From: Rhodoplanes elegans | GTDB taxonomy: Bacteria > Pseudomonadota > Alphaproteobacteria > Rhizobiales > Xanthobacteraceae | Length of the DNA stretch: 41,845 bases | Direction of reading: 5' to 3' | Assembly: GCF_016653355.1 (NCBI RefSeq) | Contig: NZ_NHSK01000150.1 | Coordinates: forward strand, 1 to 41,845 | Shown: positions 16,324 through 24,226 of the stretch, in pieces | How positions within the stretch are numbered: the stretch's first letter is position 1 | Layout: every line of letters starts with the position of its first letter | The notes under the pieces: model-generated | What the model was told of the DNA's origin: nothing | The model's input: the letters and a program-made list of their open reading frames with translations, nothing else | The model's database searches: none | Program-made: the position numbers and the translations under genes

Positions 16324-17571
16324 CTAGCGTCCGCTCGCGATGCGATCGATCAGCAGGCTGCCGCCGGCGACGATGCGCTCGCCCGGCTTCAGGCCGTCGA
16401 CGATCTCGACGATGCGACGGTCCGTCATGCCGGTGCCGACGCGGCGCAGCTCGATCCCCTTGTCGTCGCGCACCACCCAGACCTTGGCGACGTTGCCCTC
16501 GACGACCAGCGCCTCGCGCGGCACGCCGGCCGCCAGCACGGTGCCGTCGGTGTCGATGGTGACGCTCGCCAGCATCTCCGGCTTGAGGTCGCCGCCGGTG
16601 TTGTCGACCGTGGCGCGCACCATCAGGCGGCGGCTGCCGGCGTCGATCTCGGACGCGACATAGTCGACGACACCGTGGAAGTGGCGGTCCGGCCAAGCCG
16701 GGACCGTGAAGGTCAGCGGCTGGCCGACCCGGATGGCGGAGGCCTCGGTCTCGCGCACATGGGCGACGAGCCGCACCTTGGACAGATCCGCGACGACCAG
16801 GACGGGCTCGCCGGAGGAGCCGACGTATTGACCGGGGCCGATCTTGCGCTGCACCACCGTGCCGGCGAGCGGCGCCGGGATCGGCATGTCGGGATCGATG
16901 CGGCCGCCGGCGGCGAGATCCGCCACCGTCTCCTCGGCGGCGCCGAGCCGGCGCAGCCGATCGCGCGCGACGTCGAGCGCGGTCTCGGCGGAGGCGAGGT
17001 CGCTCGTCGCGGCGGCGAGGGCCGCCTGCGCCTGCTGCACCTCCTTGAGCGGCACCGCCTTGGCGTCGAAGAGGTCGCGGCTGCGCTTGTCGGTGATGCG
17101 GGCGAAATCGGCGGCGGCGCGGGCTTTGGCCAAGCCCGTGACGGCGGCGACGAAGTCGTTCTGCGCCTGCACCATGTCGGTCGCCTCGACGACGAACAGG
17201 GTCTGGCCGCGCACGATCGGGTCGCCCGCCTTGACGAGGATCCGGTTCACCCGCCCCGCATAGGGCGAGACCACCGGCGTCGCATGGTCCTCGTCGATCT
17301 GGATCTTGCCCTCGGTGACGTGCTGGCACCGGAAGGCGTGCTCGGCGACGGGCTGGACCGCCACCGTGCTCCATTCGCTGTCCTTGGGCCGATAGAAGCC
17401 GCTGCGCTGCGGTTTTCCATGCGGCGCCGCGTCGGCGGCGGCGGTCGTCGCCGGAGCTCCGGGGAGCTTGCCGCGGCCAGCGAGCGTCCAGGTGGCGCCG
17501 GCTCCGGCCGCCACCACCAGCAACGCCCCGATCACGACGATGCGCCCGCGCCAACCGAAACGTCCCGCCAT
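16324..17571 (-). CDS. RND periplasmic adaptor (CzcB-like), operon-leading copy
   Basis: This 415-aa protein has an N-terminal membrane anchor or signal (residues 10-28, VVIGALLVVAAGAGATW), a linker, then lipoyl half (TPVVSPYAGRVNRIL), an alpha-hairpin of about 75 residues, second lipoyl half (IPAPLAGTVVQRKI), beta-barrel and membrane-proximal domains. It is clearly homologous to, but distinct from, the adaptor that follows 17 nt downstream (counted from ATG 16306). The pump complex could therefore be built with two adaptor types, as in systems that use heteromeric adaptors, or the two could be alternatives. ATG 17571 follows GGAGGACG at 8 nt. A TGTAAG direct repeat lies 198 bp upstream. The first Cys in FRCQHVTEG is unusual in this family. 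Confidence 0.88.
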   Translation of the reverse strand: MAGRFGWRGRIVVIGALLVVAAGAGATWTLAGRGKLPGAPATTAAADAAPHGKPQRSGFYRPKDSEWSTVAVQPVAEHAFRCQHVTEGKIQIDEDHATPVVSPYAGRVNRILVKAGDPIVRGQTLFVVEATDMVQAQNDFVAAVTGLAKARAAADFARITDKRSRDLFDAKAVPLKEVQQAQAALAAATSDLASAETALDVARDRLRRLGAAEETVADLAAGGRIDPDMPIPAPLAGTVVQRKIGPGQYVGSSGEPVLVVADLSKVRLVAHVRETEASAIRVGQPLTFTVPAWPDRHFHGVVDYVASEIDAGSRRLMVRATVDNTGGDLKPEMLASVTIDTDGTVLAAGVPREALVVEGNVAKVWVVRDDKGIELRRVGTGMTDRRIVEIVDGLKPGERIVAGGSLLIDRIASGR

Positions 17572-17769
17572 GTCAAACGTCCTCCACCGATCCGATCACG
17601 ACCCGGACGGCGCGGCCGGGCCGCGCGGACGGCGCACTCTGCAGGGAGACGATGTCATGGCAGATCCGTGCTGTCGGGGGTGCGAGCGTCTGTTGTTCTC
17701 GGTCGATGTGCCCCGCCGGTCGTGCCGGGCCGTCAGGATCGGATCGACGACGGACTCTCGCATTTCCCG

Positions 17770-17786
17770 CTTACAGCAACCTTACA
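17770..17786 (-). promoter_or_regulatory. Direct repeat TGTAAG-N5-TGTAAG upstream of the dual-adaptor RND operon
   Basis: On the minus strand, reading toward the adaptor gene, TGTAAG occurs twice with starts 11 bp apart (on the plus strand CTTACA-GCAAC-CTTACA). Sequence, spacing, orientation and the 198-bp distance to the ATG are nearly the same as for the box before tolC. Sites of this layout bind OmpR/PhoB-family response regulators. Confidence 0.6.
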
Positions 17787-17894
17787 ACCGCTCCATGCAA
17801 CGCCGTTCCGCCCGCGAGTCATGGGCATTTTTCGCGAGCGATCAGGGCTTGTCCGCGCCGTGGCACGCGATTGCGCAGCGCACAGCGCCATCGA

Positions 17895-17912
17895 TCTGAA
17901 CAGATGTTCAGA
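17895..17912. promoter_or_regulatory. Perfect 18-bp palindrome, TetR-operator-like
   Basis: TCTGAAC-AGAT-GTTCAGA is a perfect 7+4+7 inverted repeat in the 405-bp gap between the porin gene stop (17977) and the adaptor operon. It is AT-balanced and not followed by a T-run, so an operator is more likely than a terminator. Its size fits TetR-family sites. Apart from this palindrome and the TGTAAG box, the gap (17572-17976) shows nothing I can assign. Confidence 0.45.
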
Positions 17913-17976
17913 CCCCCGCGCGGAAGACCGTTCTGCGAAACACGCCGCGATCACCGGCGCCCGATCGCCGAGCTGA

Positions 17977-19395
17977 TCAGAACTGCCACAGGGACCGGAC
18001 GCCGGTGACGAGAGCGTTCCGGCTGGCGTTCCCGGCCGGGTGCCACACCCGGGTCAGCACCGGCTGCACCACCCAGCCCGGAACGATCTGGGCCGTGTAG
18101 TTGAGCTCGAGATTGGCCTCGAAGTCGCGCACCACGCCGGGCACGCCCGTGACCGCGATCACGTCGCGATCGAAGGCGCGCAGCGCATCGGAGAACTTTG
18201 CATAGATGGCACTCGCGCCGAACTTGTCGCCGGGCCGGCCCGGCACCAGGCCGGCGAACACGATGCCGCCGTCGACGTAGAAATCGATCGGGCTGCGGTC
18301 GGCGGGGCTCGCCGAGACGCGGCCGAACAGCGAGACCCCGCTGTCCCAGGCGCCGCCCTTCGGGCGCCAGAGCTGCTGCTCGGCGACCGCGTAGACGCCC
18401 CAGTCGCCGCGATGCTTCAGCGCCACGCCGGAGCCGTTCGACGCGGCGAGCAGGGCGAAGTCGGCGGAGAGGCGCAGGTCGTCGAAGCGGCCCGTATGGG
18501 CCCAGCCGCCGAGCTTCAGTCCACGGGCGAGGCCGGTGTCCCGCGCGCCGTGGTTCCAGGTCATCTGCACCTCGCCGATGAACAGCGGCGGATCCTGGAT
18601 CCGGAAGTTCAGGCCGTAGCGATTGCGGATCTGTTCGTCGGCGGGCGGCGGCGGGCCGGCCGGATCGCCGTTGAACATCGCGACCAGCACGGCGAGCCAT
18701 TCGGTCGGCTCGACCTTCACCCGGAGGCCGGGCGTGGCGAGCGGATAGGCCGGGCCGCCGCTCGGCTGGTTCAGTGCCGTGATGGTCGGCCAGTCGCTCT
18801 GCAGGAACATGAAGCTGAGCGACGAGTAGAAGAACTCGACGTCGGCGGCGAGCTGGCCGACCCGCAGGCTCGCCTTGTCGTCGAAGAAGGTCTGCTGCAG
18901 CCACAACTCGGCCAGCCGCGTCGTCGGCACCGCCTCGATCGCCGCGATGGTGTTGACGCCGCCGACATAGCCGCGCCGGATCTGGCCCGTGTTGTGGATC
19001 TGGTAGCCGTCCGTGTAGAACGTCAGGCCGTGCCAGCCGGTCAGCGGCTCGAAATCGTATGTGACCTGCAGCTCGAGCTTGCCCTGGTCCACGGTGCCCG
19101 TGCGCCGTCCGCCCTTGACGTTGGAGAGCACGTCGTTGGTGTAGATCAGGTTGAAGGTCAGCCCCTTGGAGGCGAGCCAGGCGCGCCCCCCGGTGGGATC
19201 GCCGTTGGCGGGCAGGCTGGTGGCGATCGACGGCGCGGTCCAGCCGCCCGGGGTCGGGCCCTGCTGAGCCACCGCGTCGCTCCGGAACGCCATCGCACCG
19301 ACGAGCAGCAATGGCGCGACGAGCCGCAGCACGAGCCGTCCATCCCGGCGACGCTCCCGCCCGCACTTCGCCGACAGACCGCTCGCGACCGGCAC
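17977..19395 (-). CDS. OprB-family carbohydrate-type porin
   Basis: This 472-aa outer-membrane protein begins with an Arg-rich n-region, then a signal peptide (LRLVAPLLLVGAMAFRSDAVAQ). The mature protein is built of alternating aromatic beta-strands and ends in LWQF, the terminal Phe typical of barrels. Early motifs GLTFNLIYTNDVLSNVKGG and WLQQTFFDDKASLRVGQL are OprB-like; that family forms 16-strand porins for sugars or other small solutes. The start is GTG 19395, preceded by GGGGAGAGGCGGGA; no ATG occurs before the signal peptide. It is 405 bp upstream of the adaptor operon on the same strand, so it is probably a separate transcription unit. The actual solute is not predictable. Confidence 0.85.
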   Translation of the reverse strand: MPVASGLSAKCGRERRRDGRLVLRLVAPLLLVGAMAFRSDAVAQQGPTPGGWTAPSIATSLPANGDPTGGRAWLASKGLTFNLIYTNDVLSNVKGGRRTGTVDQGKLELQVTYDFEPLTGWHGLTFYTDGYQIHNTGQIRRGYVGGVNTIAAIEAVPTTRLAELWLQQTFFDDKASLRVGQLAADVEFFYSSLSFMFLQSDWPTITALNQPSGGPAYPLATPGLRVKVEPTEWLAVLVAMFNGDPAGPPPPADEQIRNRYGLNFRIQDPPLFIGEVQMTWNHGARDTGLARGLKLGGWAHTGRFDDLRLSADFALLAASNGSGVALKHRGDWGVYAVAEQQLWRPKGGAWDSGVSLFGRVSASPADRSPIDFYVDGGIVFAGLVPGRPGDKFGASAIYAKFSDALRAFDRDVIAVTGVPGVVRDFEANLELNYTAQIVPGWVVQPVLTRVWHPAGNASRNALVTGVRSLWQF

Positions 19396-19647
19396 TCCCG
19401 CCTCTCCCCGCCATCACGTTCGTCGACCGACGAATCCCCAATCTCGGGATAGAGCGAGTTTATGACAAATGAGCAAATCTCGATCCACCCGCGACGGCCG
19501 GCGCCGGTGCGGCCGTCTTTCCGCGGGGGAGTGTGGATTTCGGGCCGCGATCGGGCCGTCCGGCGGTGCGTGTCGCCTTCCCGCCGTCAGCTTCGTATCA
19601 GCGGCGCCGGGCCATGACGTGGCGGGTACCAACCTGGATAGCCGCTC
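19396..19647. other. Divergent intergenic region, porin and second RND operon
   Basis: This 252-bp stretch must carry the promoters of the porin (minus) and the czcB-like gene (plus). The only notable feature is an AT-rich patch at 19459-19480 with CAAAT twice, 8 bp apart. I find no clear operator. Confidence 0.35.
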
Positions 19648-20844
19648 ATGCCTGTGTCGCACCGTCCGCCCCTGACGCCCGCGTTCGGCCGCCCGTTCCG
19701 TCGGCCGTCCGGGGGAACGGGCGGGCACCCGCGCGGCGCGCTCCGGCTCGCCGGCGTCGTCCTCGCCCTCGTGGTCTTGGGACTCGGGGCTGACCCGGCC
19801 CGCGCCGCCGAGGCGCTCGCCGTCACGGCCGCGCAGGCCGAGCGGGTGGGCATCGAGACCGCCCGCATCGAGGAACGGCCGGCGACCGCGGGCCTGCGCT
19901 TCCCGGCCCGGGTGATCGTCCCGCCCAACCGCAGCCGCGTCCTCAACGCGCCGCTCGGTGGCCGCATCGAGACCATGACGGCGACCCTCGACCAGGCGGT
20001 CCGCGCCGGCACGGTGCTGGCCGAGTTGCAGAGCCCGGCGCTCGCCAAGGCGCAGGCCGACTTCCTCGTCGCCAACGGCAAGGAGCAGCTCCTGCGCGAG
20101 ACCTTCGAGCGCGAGCAGTCGCTGTCGCCCTACGGCGCCGTGCCGCGCAAGCAGGTGGTCCAGACCGGCAGCGAGTACGCCCAGGCCCGTGCCACCACGG
20201 CCGAGCACCGGCAGGCCCTGCGCCACTACGGCATGAGCGAGGCCGCGATCGACCGGCTCGTCGCCGGCCAGACGCTCGATCCGCGCCTCATCGTGACGGC
20301 GCCCGTCGAGGGTACCGTGATCGAGACCATGGCGGCGCCGGGCCAGACCGTCGAGGCGCTGGCGCCGCTCTATCGCCTCGCCCAGCTCGATCCGCTGTGG
20401 ATCGAGATCCAGGTGCCGGCCGGACGCGCCGAGAAGATCGCGGTCGACGCCGCGGTGACGATCGAGGGGTTCGACGTCGCCGGCCGGGTGGTGTCGATCG
20501 GCACGACCGTCGACCCGACCTCGCAGACCGTCGCGGTGCGGGCGGAATGCAGCCGCGCCTGCAGCCGGTTGCGACCCGGCCTCGTGGTCGAGGCCGTCAT
20601 CGTGCCGGCCAACGGCAGCGCGGCCGAGTGGCGGGTCCGCAACGGCGCCGTCGTCCGCCGCGGCGACGACGCCTTCGTGTTCGTGCAGACCGACGACGGC
20701 TTCGTCCCGATGCCCGTGACGGTGCACGAGGAGATGCCGGACTTCGCCGTGGTGAGCGGCGACTTCCATGGCGGCGAGCGTGTCGTCGTGCGGGGCATCG
20801 CCGCGCTCAAGGGCACGTGGCAGGGCCTCGGAGGGGTCGACTGA
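19648..20844 (+). CDS. RND periplasmic adaptor (CzcB/CusB-like)
   Basis: This 398-aa protein has an Arg/Pro-rich N-terminus followed by a signal peptide (LAGVVLALVVLGLGADPARA). The mature part shows lipoyl halves (APLGGRIETM...AGTVLAELQSP and VTAPVEGTVIETM), an alpha-hairpin between them, and a beta-barrel (LWIEIQVPAGRAEKI). It is related to metal-efflux adaptors and couples the following pump to an outer-membrane channel. Its stop overlaps the pump ATG by one base (TGATG), so they are translationally coupled. A pair of cysteines (ECSRAC) in the barrel region is unusual. No czcC-type channel gene accompanies it. The ribosome site before ATG 19648 is weak, so the exact start is uncertain. Confidence 0.88.
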   Translation: MPVSHRPPLTPAFGRPFRRPSGGTGGHPRGALRLAGVVLALVVLGLGADPARAAEALAVTAAQAERVGIETARIEERPATAGLRFPARVIVPPNRSRVLNAPLGGRIETMTATLDQAVRAGTVLAELQSPALAKAQADFLVANGKEQLLRETFEREQSLSPYGAVPRKQVVQTGSEYAQARATTAEHRQALRHYGMSEAAIDRLVAGQTLDPRLIVTAPVEGTVIETMAAPGQTVEALAPLYRLAQLDPLWIEIQVPAGRAEKIAVDAAVTIEGFDVAGRVVSIGTTVDPTSQTVAVRAECSRACSRLRPGLVVEAVIVPANGSAAEWRVRNGAVVRRGDDAFVFVQTDDGFVPMPVTVHEEMPDFAVVSGDFHGGERVVVRGIAALKGTWQGLGGVD

Positions 20845-23800
20845 TGCTCGACCGTCTGGTGGAGTTCTCGCTGGCGCACCGCCTGCTCGTCGTGCTCGCC
20901 ACGCTGCTGCTGGTCGGCGCCGGCGCCTGGGCGTTCGCCCAGCTCCCGATCGATGCGTTTCCGGACGTCTCGCCCGTTCAGGTCAAGATCATCGCCAAGG
21001 CACCCGGGATGACACCCGAGGAGGTGGAGACGCGCGTCACCGCACCGCTCGAGCTCGAACTGCTCGGTATCCCCAACAAGAAGATCCTGCGCTCGGTCAC
21101 CAAATACGCGCTGGCCGACGTGACGATCGACTTCGAGGACGGCGTCGACATCTACTGGGCCCGCAACCAGGTCGCCGAGCGCCTCGCCGGCGTCGTCAAG
21201 GACATGCCGCCCGGCGTCACGGCGGGGCTCGCGCCGATCACTACGCCGCTCGGCGAGATGTTCATGTTCACGATCGAGGGCGGCACGCTGTCGCTCGCCG
21301 AGCGTCGCACCCTGCTCGACTGGACGATCCGCCCCGCGCTGCGCACCCTGCCGGGGGTCGCCGACGTGAACTCGCTCGGTGGCTACGTGCGCTCCTTCGA
21401 GGTCGTGCCCGACAATCTGGCGATGGCGGCCCGGGGGGTGTCGGTCGAGATGCTGCGGAAGGCGATCGAGGCCAACAACCGCAGCGGCGGCGCCGGCCGT
21501 CTGGCCGACGGCGAGGAGGTACTGCTCGTGCGGGTCGACGGCGGAGTCAAGGCGCTCGACGACCTGCGCACCATCGTGGTCACGGTGCGGGACGGCAAGC
21601 CGGTGCGAGTCGGCGATCTCGCCGAGGTGCGGATCGGCAGCATCACGCGCTACGGCGCCGTCACCCGTGACGGCGCCGACGAGGCCGTGCAGGGCCTGGT
21701 GCTGGGACTGCGCGGCGCCAACGCCCGTGACGTCGTCGGCAACGTCCGGAAAAAGCTCGCCGAGCTCGCCCCGACGCTGCCGCCCGGCGTGACCCTGCGG
21801 ATCTTCTACGATCGCGGCGATCTCGTCTCGCGTGCCGTGGGGACGGTGTCGCGCTCGCTGATAGAGGCGATCGTGCTGGTCGTCGTGCTGCTGGTGCTGT
21901 TCCTCGGCGACTGGCGCGCCGCCCTCGTCGTCTCGGTGACGCTGCCGCTGTCGGCGCTCGCGACCTTCGTCCTGATGCGGCAGGTCGGCATGTCGGCCAA
22001 CCTGATGAGTCTCGGCGGGCTGGCGATCGCCATCGGGATGCTGATCGACGCCTCGGTCGTCGTGGTCGAGAACATCGTGGCGCATCTGGCGCACGACCGG
22101 CACCACGGCCGCGTGCCGTTCCTGCACCGAATCTTCCACGCCATGCAGGAGGTCGCCGTGCCGGTGACGTCCGGCATCGCCGTGATCGTCATCGTGTTCC
22201 TTCCGCTCCTGTCGCTCCAGGGTCTGGAGGGCAAGCTGTTCATCCCGGTGGCGCTGGCCATCGTGTTCGCGCTCACCAGCTCGCTCTTGATCGCGCTGAC
22301 CGCGATTCCCGTACTCGCCTCGCTGCTGCTGAAGCCCGGCGGCCACGGCGACACCTGGCTGGTGCGCCGCATCGGCGCCGCTTACGCCCCGTTGCTCGAC
22401 TTCGCGCTCCGCCGCGAGAAGACCGTGCTGGCCGTCGCCGTCGTCGCCTTCGTCGCCACCGGTTTTGCCTACGCCCAGCTCGGTAAGACCTTCATGCCGG
22501 TGATGGAGGAAGGCTCGCCGATCGTCAGCGTCGAGAAGCTGCCGTCGATCGGCCTGGAGCAGAGCCTCGCGCTCGACCTCCGCATCCAGAAGGCGATCAT
22601 GACGGACGTGCCGGAGGTGACCGGCATCGTCGCCCGCACCGGATCGGACGAGCTCGGCCTCGATCCGATGGGCCTCAACCAGACCGACACCTATCTGTTG
22701 TTGAAGCCGCCGGAGGACTGGCGCCGGCCCGGCGACAAGGAGTGGCTGATCGGCGAGCTGCGCAAGGCGCTCGCCCAGCTCCCCGGCATCGGCTTCAGCT
22801 TCACCCAGCCGATCGAGATGCGGGTGCAGGAGATGATCATCGGGGCGCGCGGCGACGTCGTCGTGAAGATCTTCGGCCCCGAGATCGACACCCTCAACCA
22901 CCTCGCCGAGGAGATCACCGGCGTGCTGCGCGGCGTCGCCGGCAGCCAGGACGTGCGCACCACGCTCAACACCGGCAGCCAGTATCTGGGCGCCCGCATC
23001 GACCGGCTGCGGGCCGGACGGCTCGGCCTCGACGTCGACGGCCTGACCGAGGCGCTGCGCACCCAGATCGAGGGCAAGACGCTCGGCGTCGTCGTCGAGG
23101 ACGGCCGGCGCACGCCCGTGCTGCTGCGCGGCACCGATTCGCTGCGCGAGCAGCCCGCCCGCTTCGCCGATCTCAGCCTGGTCCTCGACGACGGCAAGGC
23201 GGTGCCGCTCACCAGCGTGGCGAAGCTCAAGCGGGTCGACGGGCCAGTGAAGATCGACCGCGAGAACGGCCGCCGTCTCGCGCTGGTACAGAGCAATGTC
23301 GGCGGGCGCGATCTCGTCGGCTTCGTCGACGAGGCGAAGCAGACCGTCGCCGACAAGGTGCCGCTGCCGGACGGCTACACGCTCGTCTGGGGCGGCCAGT
23401 TCGAGAACCAGCAGCGCGCCGCCGCCCGGCTCGCCATCGTGGTGCCGCTCGCGCTGGTGCTGATCTTCCTGTTGCTGTTCGCCACCTTCGTCTCGGTGCG
23501 CCAGGCGCTGCTGGTGTTCGTCAACATCCCGTTCGCGCTGGTCGGCGGCGTGTTCAGCCTGCTCGTCTCGGGCGAGTACCTGTCGGTGCCGGCGTCGATC
23601 GGCTTCATCGCGCTGCTCGGCATCGCGGTCCTCAACGGGCTCGTGCTGGTGTCGTGCTTCAACCAGCTCCGCGACGAGGGTCTGCCCGTCGCGGAGATCG
23701 TCGTCACCGGGGCGCGCCGCCGGCTGCGGCCGATCCTGCTGACCGCCAGCATCACGGCCTTCGGGCTGGTGCCGCTGCTGTTCGCCCAGGGCCCGGGATC

Positions 23801-23924
23801 CGACGTGCAGCGGCCGCTCGCCATCGTGGTGATCGGCGGGTTGGTCAGCTCGACCGCCCTCACCCTGCTGATCCTGCCGATCCTCTATCGCCGCTTCGGC
23901 CTGCCGAAGGTGTCGCCGGCATGA
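20844..23924 (+). CDS. Heavy-metal-type RND efflux pump (CzcA/CusA family)
   Basis: This 1026-aa inner-membrane pump has 12 TM segments and two large periplasmic loops. TM4 reads GGLAIAIGMLIDASVVVVEN, the AIG...DAS...VEN form, closer to CusA-like than to CzcA-like (DFG...DGA) pumps. The N-terminus MLDRLVEFSLAHR and the PIDAFPDVSPVQV motif are typical of the HME branch, so a metal cation is the likely substrate, but which one is not visible. It overlaps the adaptor stop by 1 nt and the DUF3240 start by 4 nt (ATGA), so adaptor, pump and DUF3240 form one tightly packed operon. It differs in sequence and gene order from the pump at 11796 and is not a recent duplicate. Confidence 0.92.
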   Translation: MLDRLVEFSLAHRLLVVLATLLLVGAGAWAFAQLPIDAFPDVSPVQVKIIAKAPGMTPEEVETRVTAPLELELLGIPNKKILRSVTKYALADVTIDFEDGVDIYWARNQVAERLAGVVKDMPPGVTAGLAPITTPLGEMFMFTIEGGTLSLAERRTLLDWTIRPALRTLPGVADVNSLGGYVRSFEVVPDNLAMAARGVSVEMLRKAIEANNRSGGAGRLADGEEVLLVRVDGGVKALDDLRTIVVTVRDGKPVRVGDLAEVRIGSITRYGAVTRDGADEAVQGLVLGLRGANARDVVGNVRKKLAELAPTLPPGVTLRIFYDRGDLVSRAVGTVSRSLIEAIVLVVVLLVLFLGDWRAALVVSVTLPLSALATFVLMRQVGMSANLMSLGGLAIAIGMLIDASVVVVENIVAHLAHDRHHGRVPFLHRIFHAMQEVAVPVTSGIAVIVIVFLPLLSLQGLEGKLFIPVALAIVFALTSSLLIALTAIPVLASLLLKPGGHGDTWLVRRIGAAYAPLLDFALRREKTVLAVAVVAFVATGFAYAQLGKTFMPVMEEGSPIVSVEKLPSIGLEQSLALDLRIQKAIMTDVPEVTGIVARTGSDELGLDPMGLNQTDTYLLLKPPEDWRRPGDKEWLIGELRKALAQLPGIGFSFTQPIEMRVQEMIIGARGDVVVKIFGPEIDTLNHLAEEITGVLRGVAGSQDVRTTLNTGSQYLGARIDRLRAGRLGLDVDGLTEALRTQIEGKTLGVVVEDGRRTPVLLRGTDSLREQPARFADLSLVLDDGKAVPLTSVAKLKRVDGPVKIDRENGRRLALVQSNVGGRDLVGFVDEAKQTVADKVPLPDGYTLVWGGQFENQQRAAARLAIVVPLALVLIFLLLFATFVSVRQALLVFVNIPFALVGGVFSLLVSGEYLSVPASIGFIALLGIAVLNGLVLVSCFNQLRDEGLPVAEIVVTGARRRLRPILLTASITAFGLVPLLFAQGPGSDVQRPLAIVVIGGLVSSTALTLLILPILYRRFGLPKVSPA

Positions 23925-24226
23925 CCCTGACGTCGCTCGTCCTCCAGATCCCGGCCGCCCTGGAGGAAGCCGTGATCGACGTGATGCTCGATCACGAGGC
24001 GGCCGCGCGGGCCGGCTTCGTGTCGCGCGACGTGCGGTTCCACGGCGACGCCGCCATCTATCACAGCGTCATCGAGCAGATCCGCGGCCACACGCGCGTC
24101 GTCGAGATCACCGTGACGCTGCCGGAGCCGGCGATCCGCGAGCTCCTGGCGACGCTCGCGGCGGAGCTGCCCGGGCGCGGGCTCGCCTGGAAGATCGTGC
24201 CGATCATCGAGACCGGCACGATCTGA
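23921..24226 (+). CDS. DUF3240 family protein next to the RND pump
   Basis: This 101-aa soluble protein lacks a signal peptide. Its pattern (SLVLQIPAALEEAVIDVMLDHE at the start, alternating helices and strands, ending WKIVPIIETGTI) matches DUF3240, a small alpha/beta family commonly encoded beside CzcA-type pumps and thought to resemble PII-like folds. A sensory or accessory role in metal efflux is inference. It overlaps the pump stop (ATGA). Its stop codon abuts the stop of the convergent barrel gene with no base between: TGA and TCA form the palindrome TGATCA. Confidence 0.8.
   Translation: MTLTSLVLQIPAALEEAVIDVMLDHEAAARAGFVSRDVRFHGDAAIYHSVIEQIRGHTRVVEITVTLPEPAIRELLATLAAELPGRGLAWKIVPIIETGTI

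Noticed and set aside
20370..22901. An 843-codon minus-strand open frame
   Set aside because: It lies opposite the czcB-like and czcA-like genes and repeats their complement composition (His/Asp/Arg-rich).
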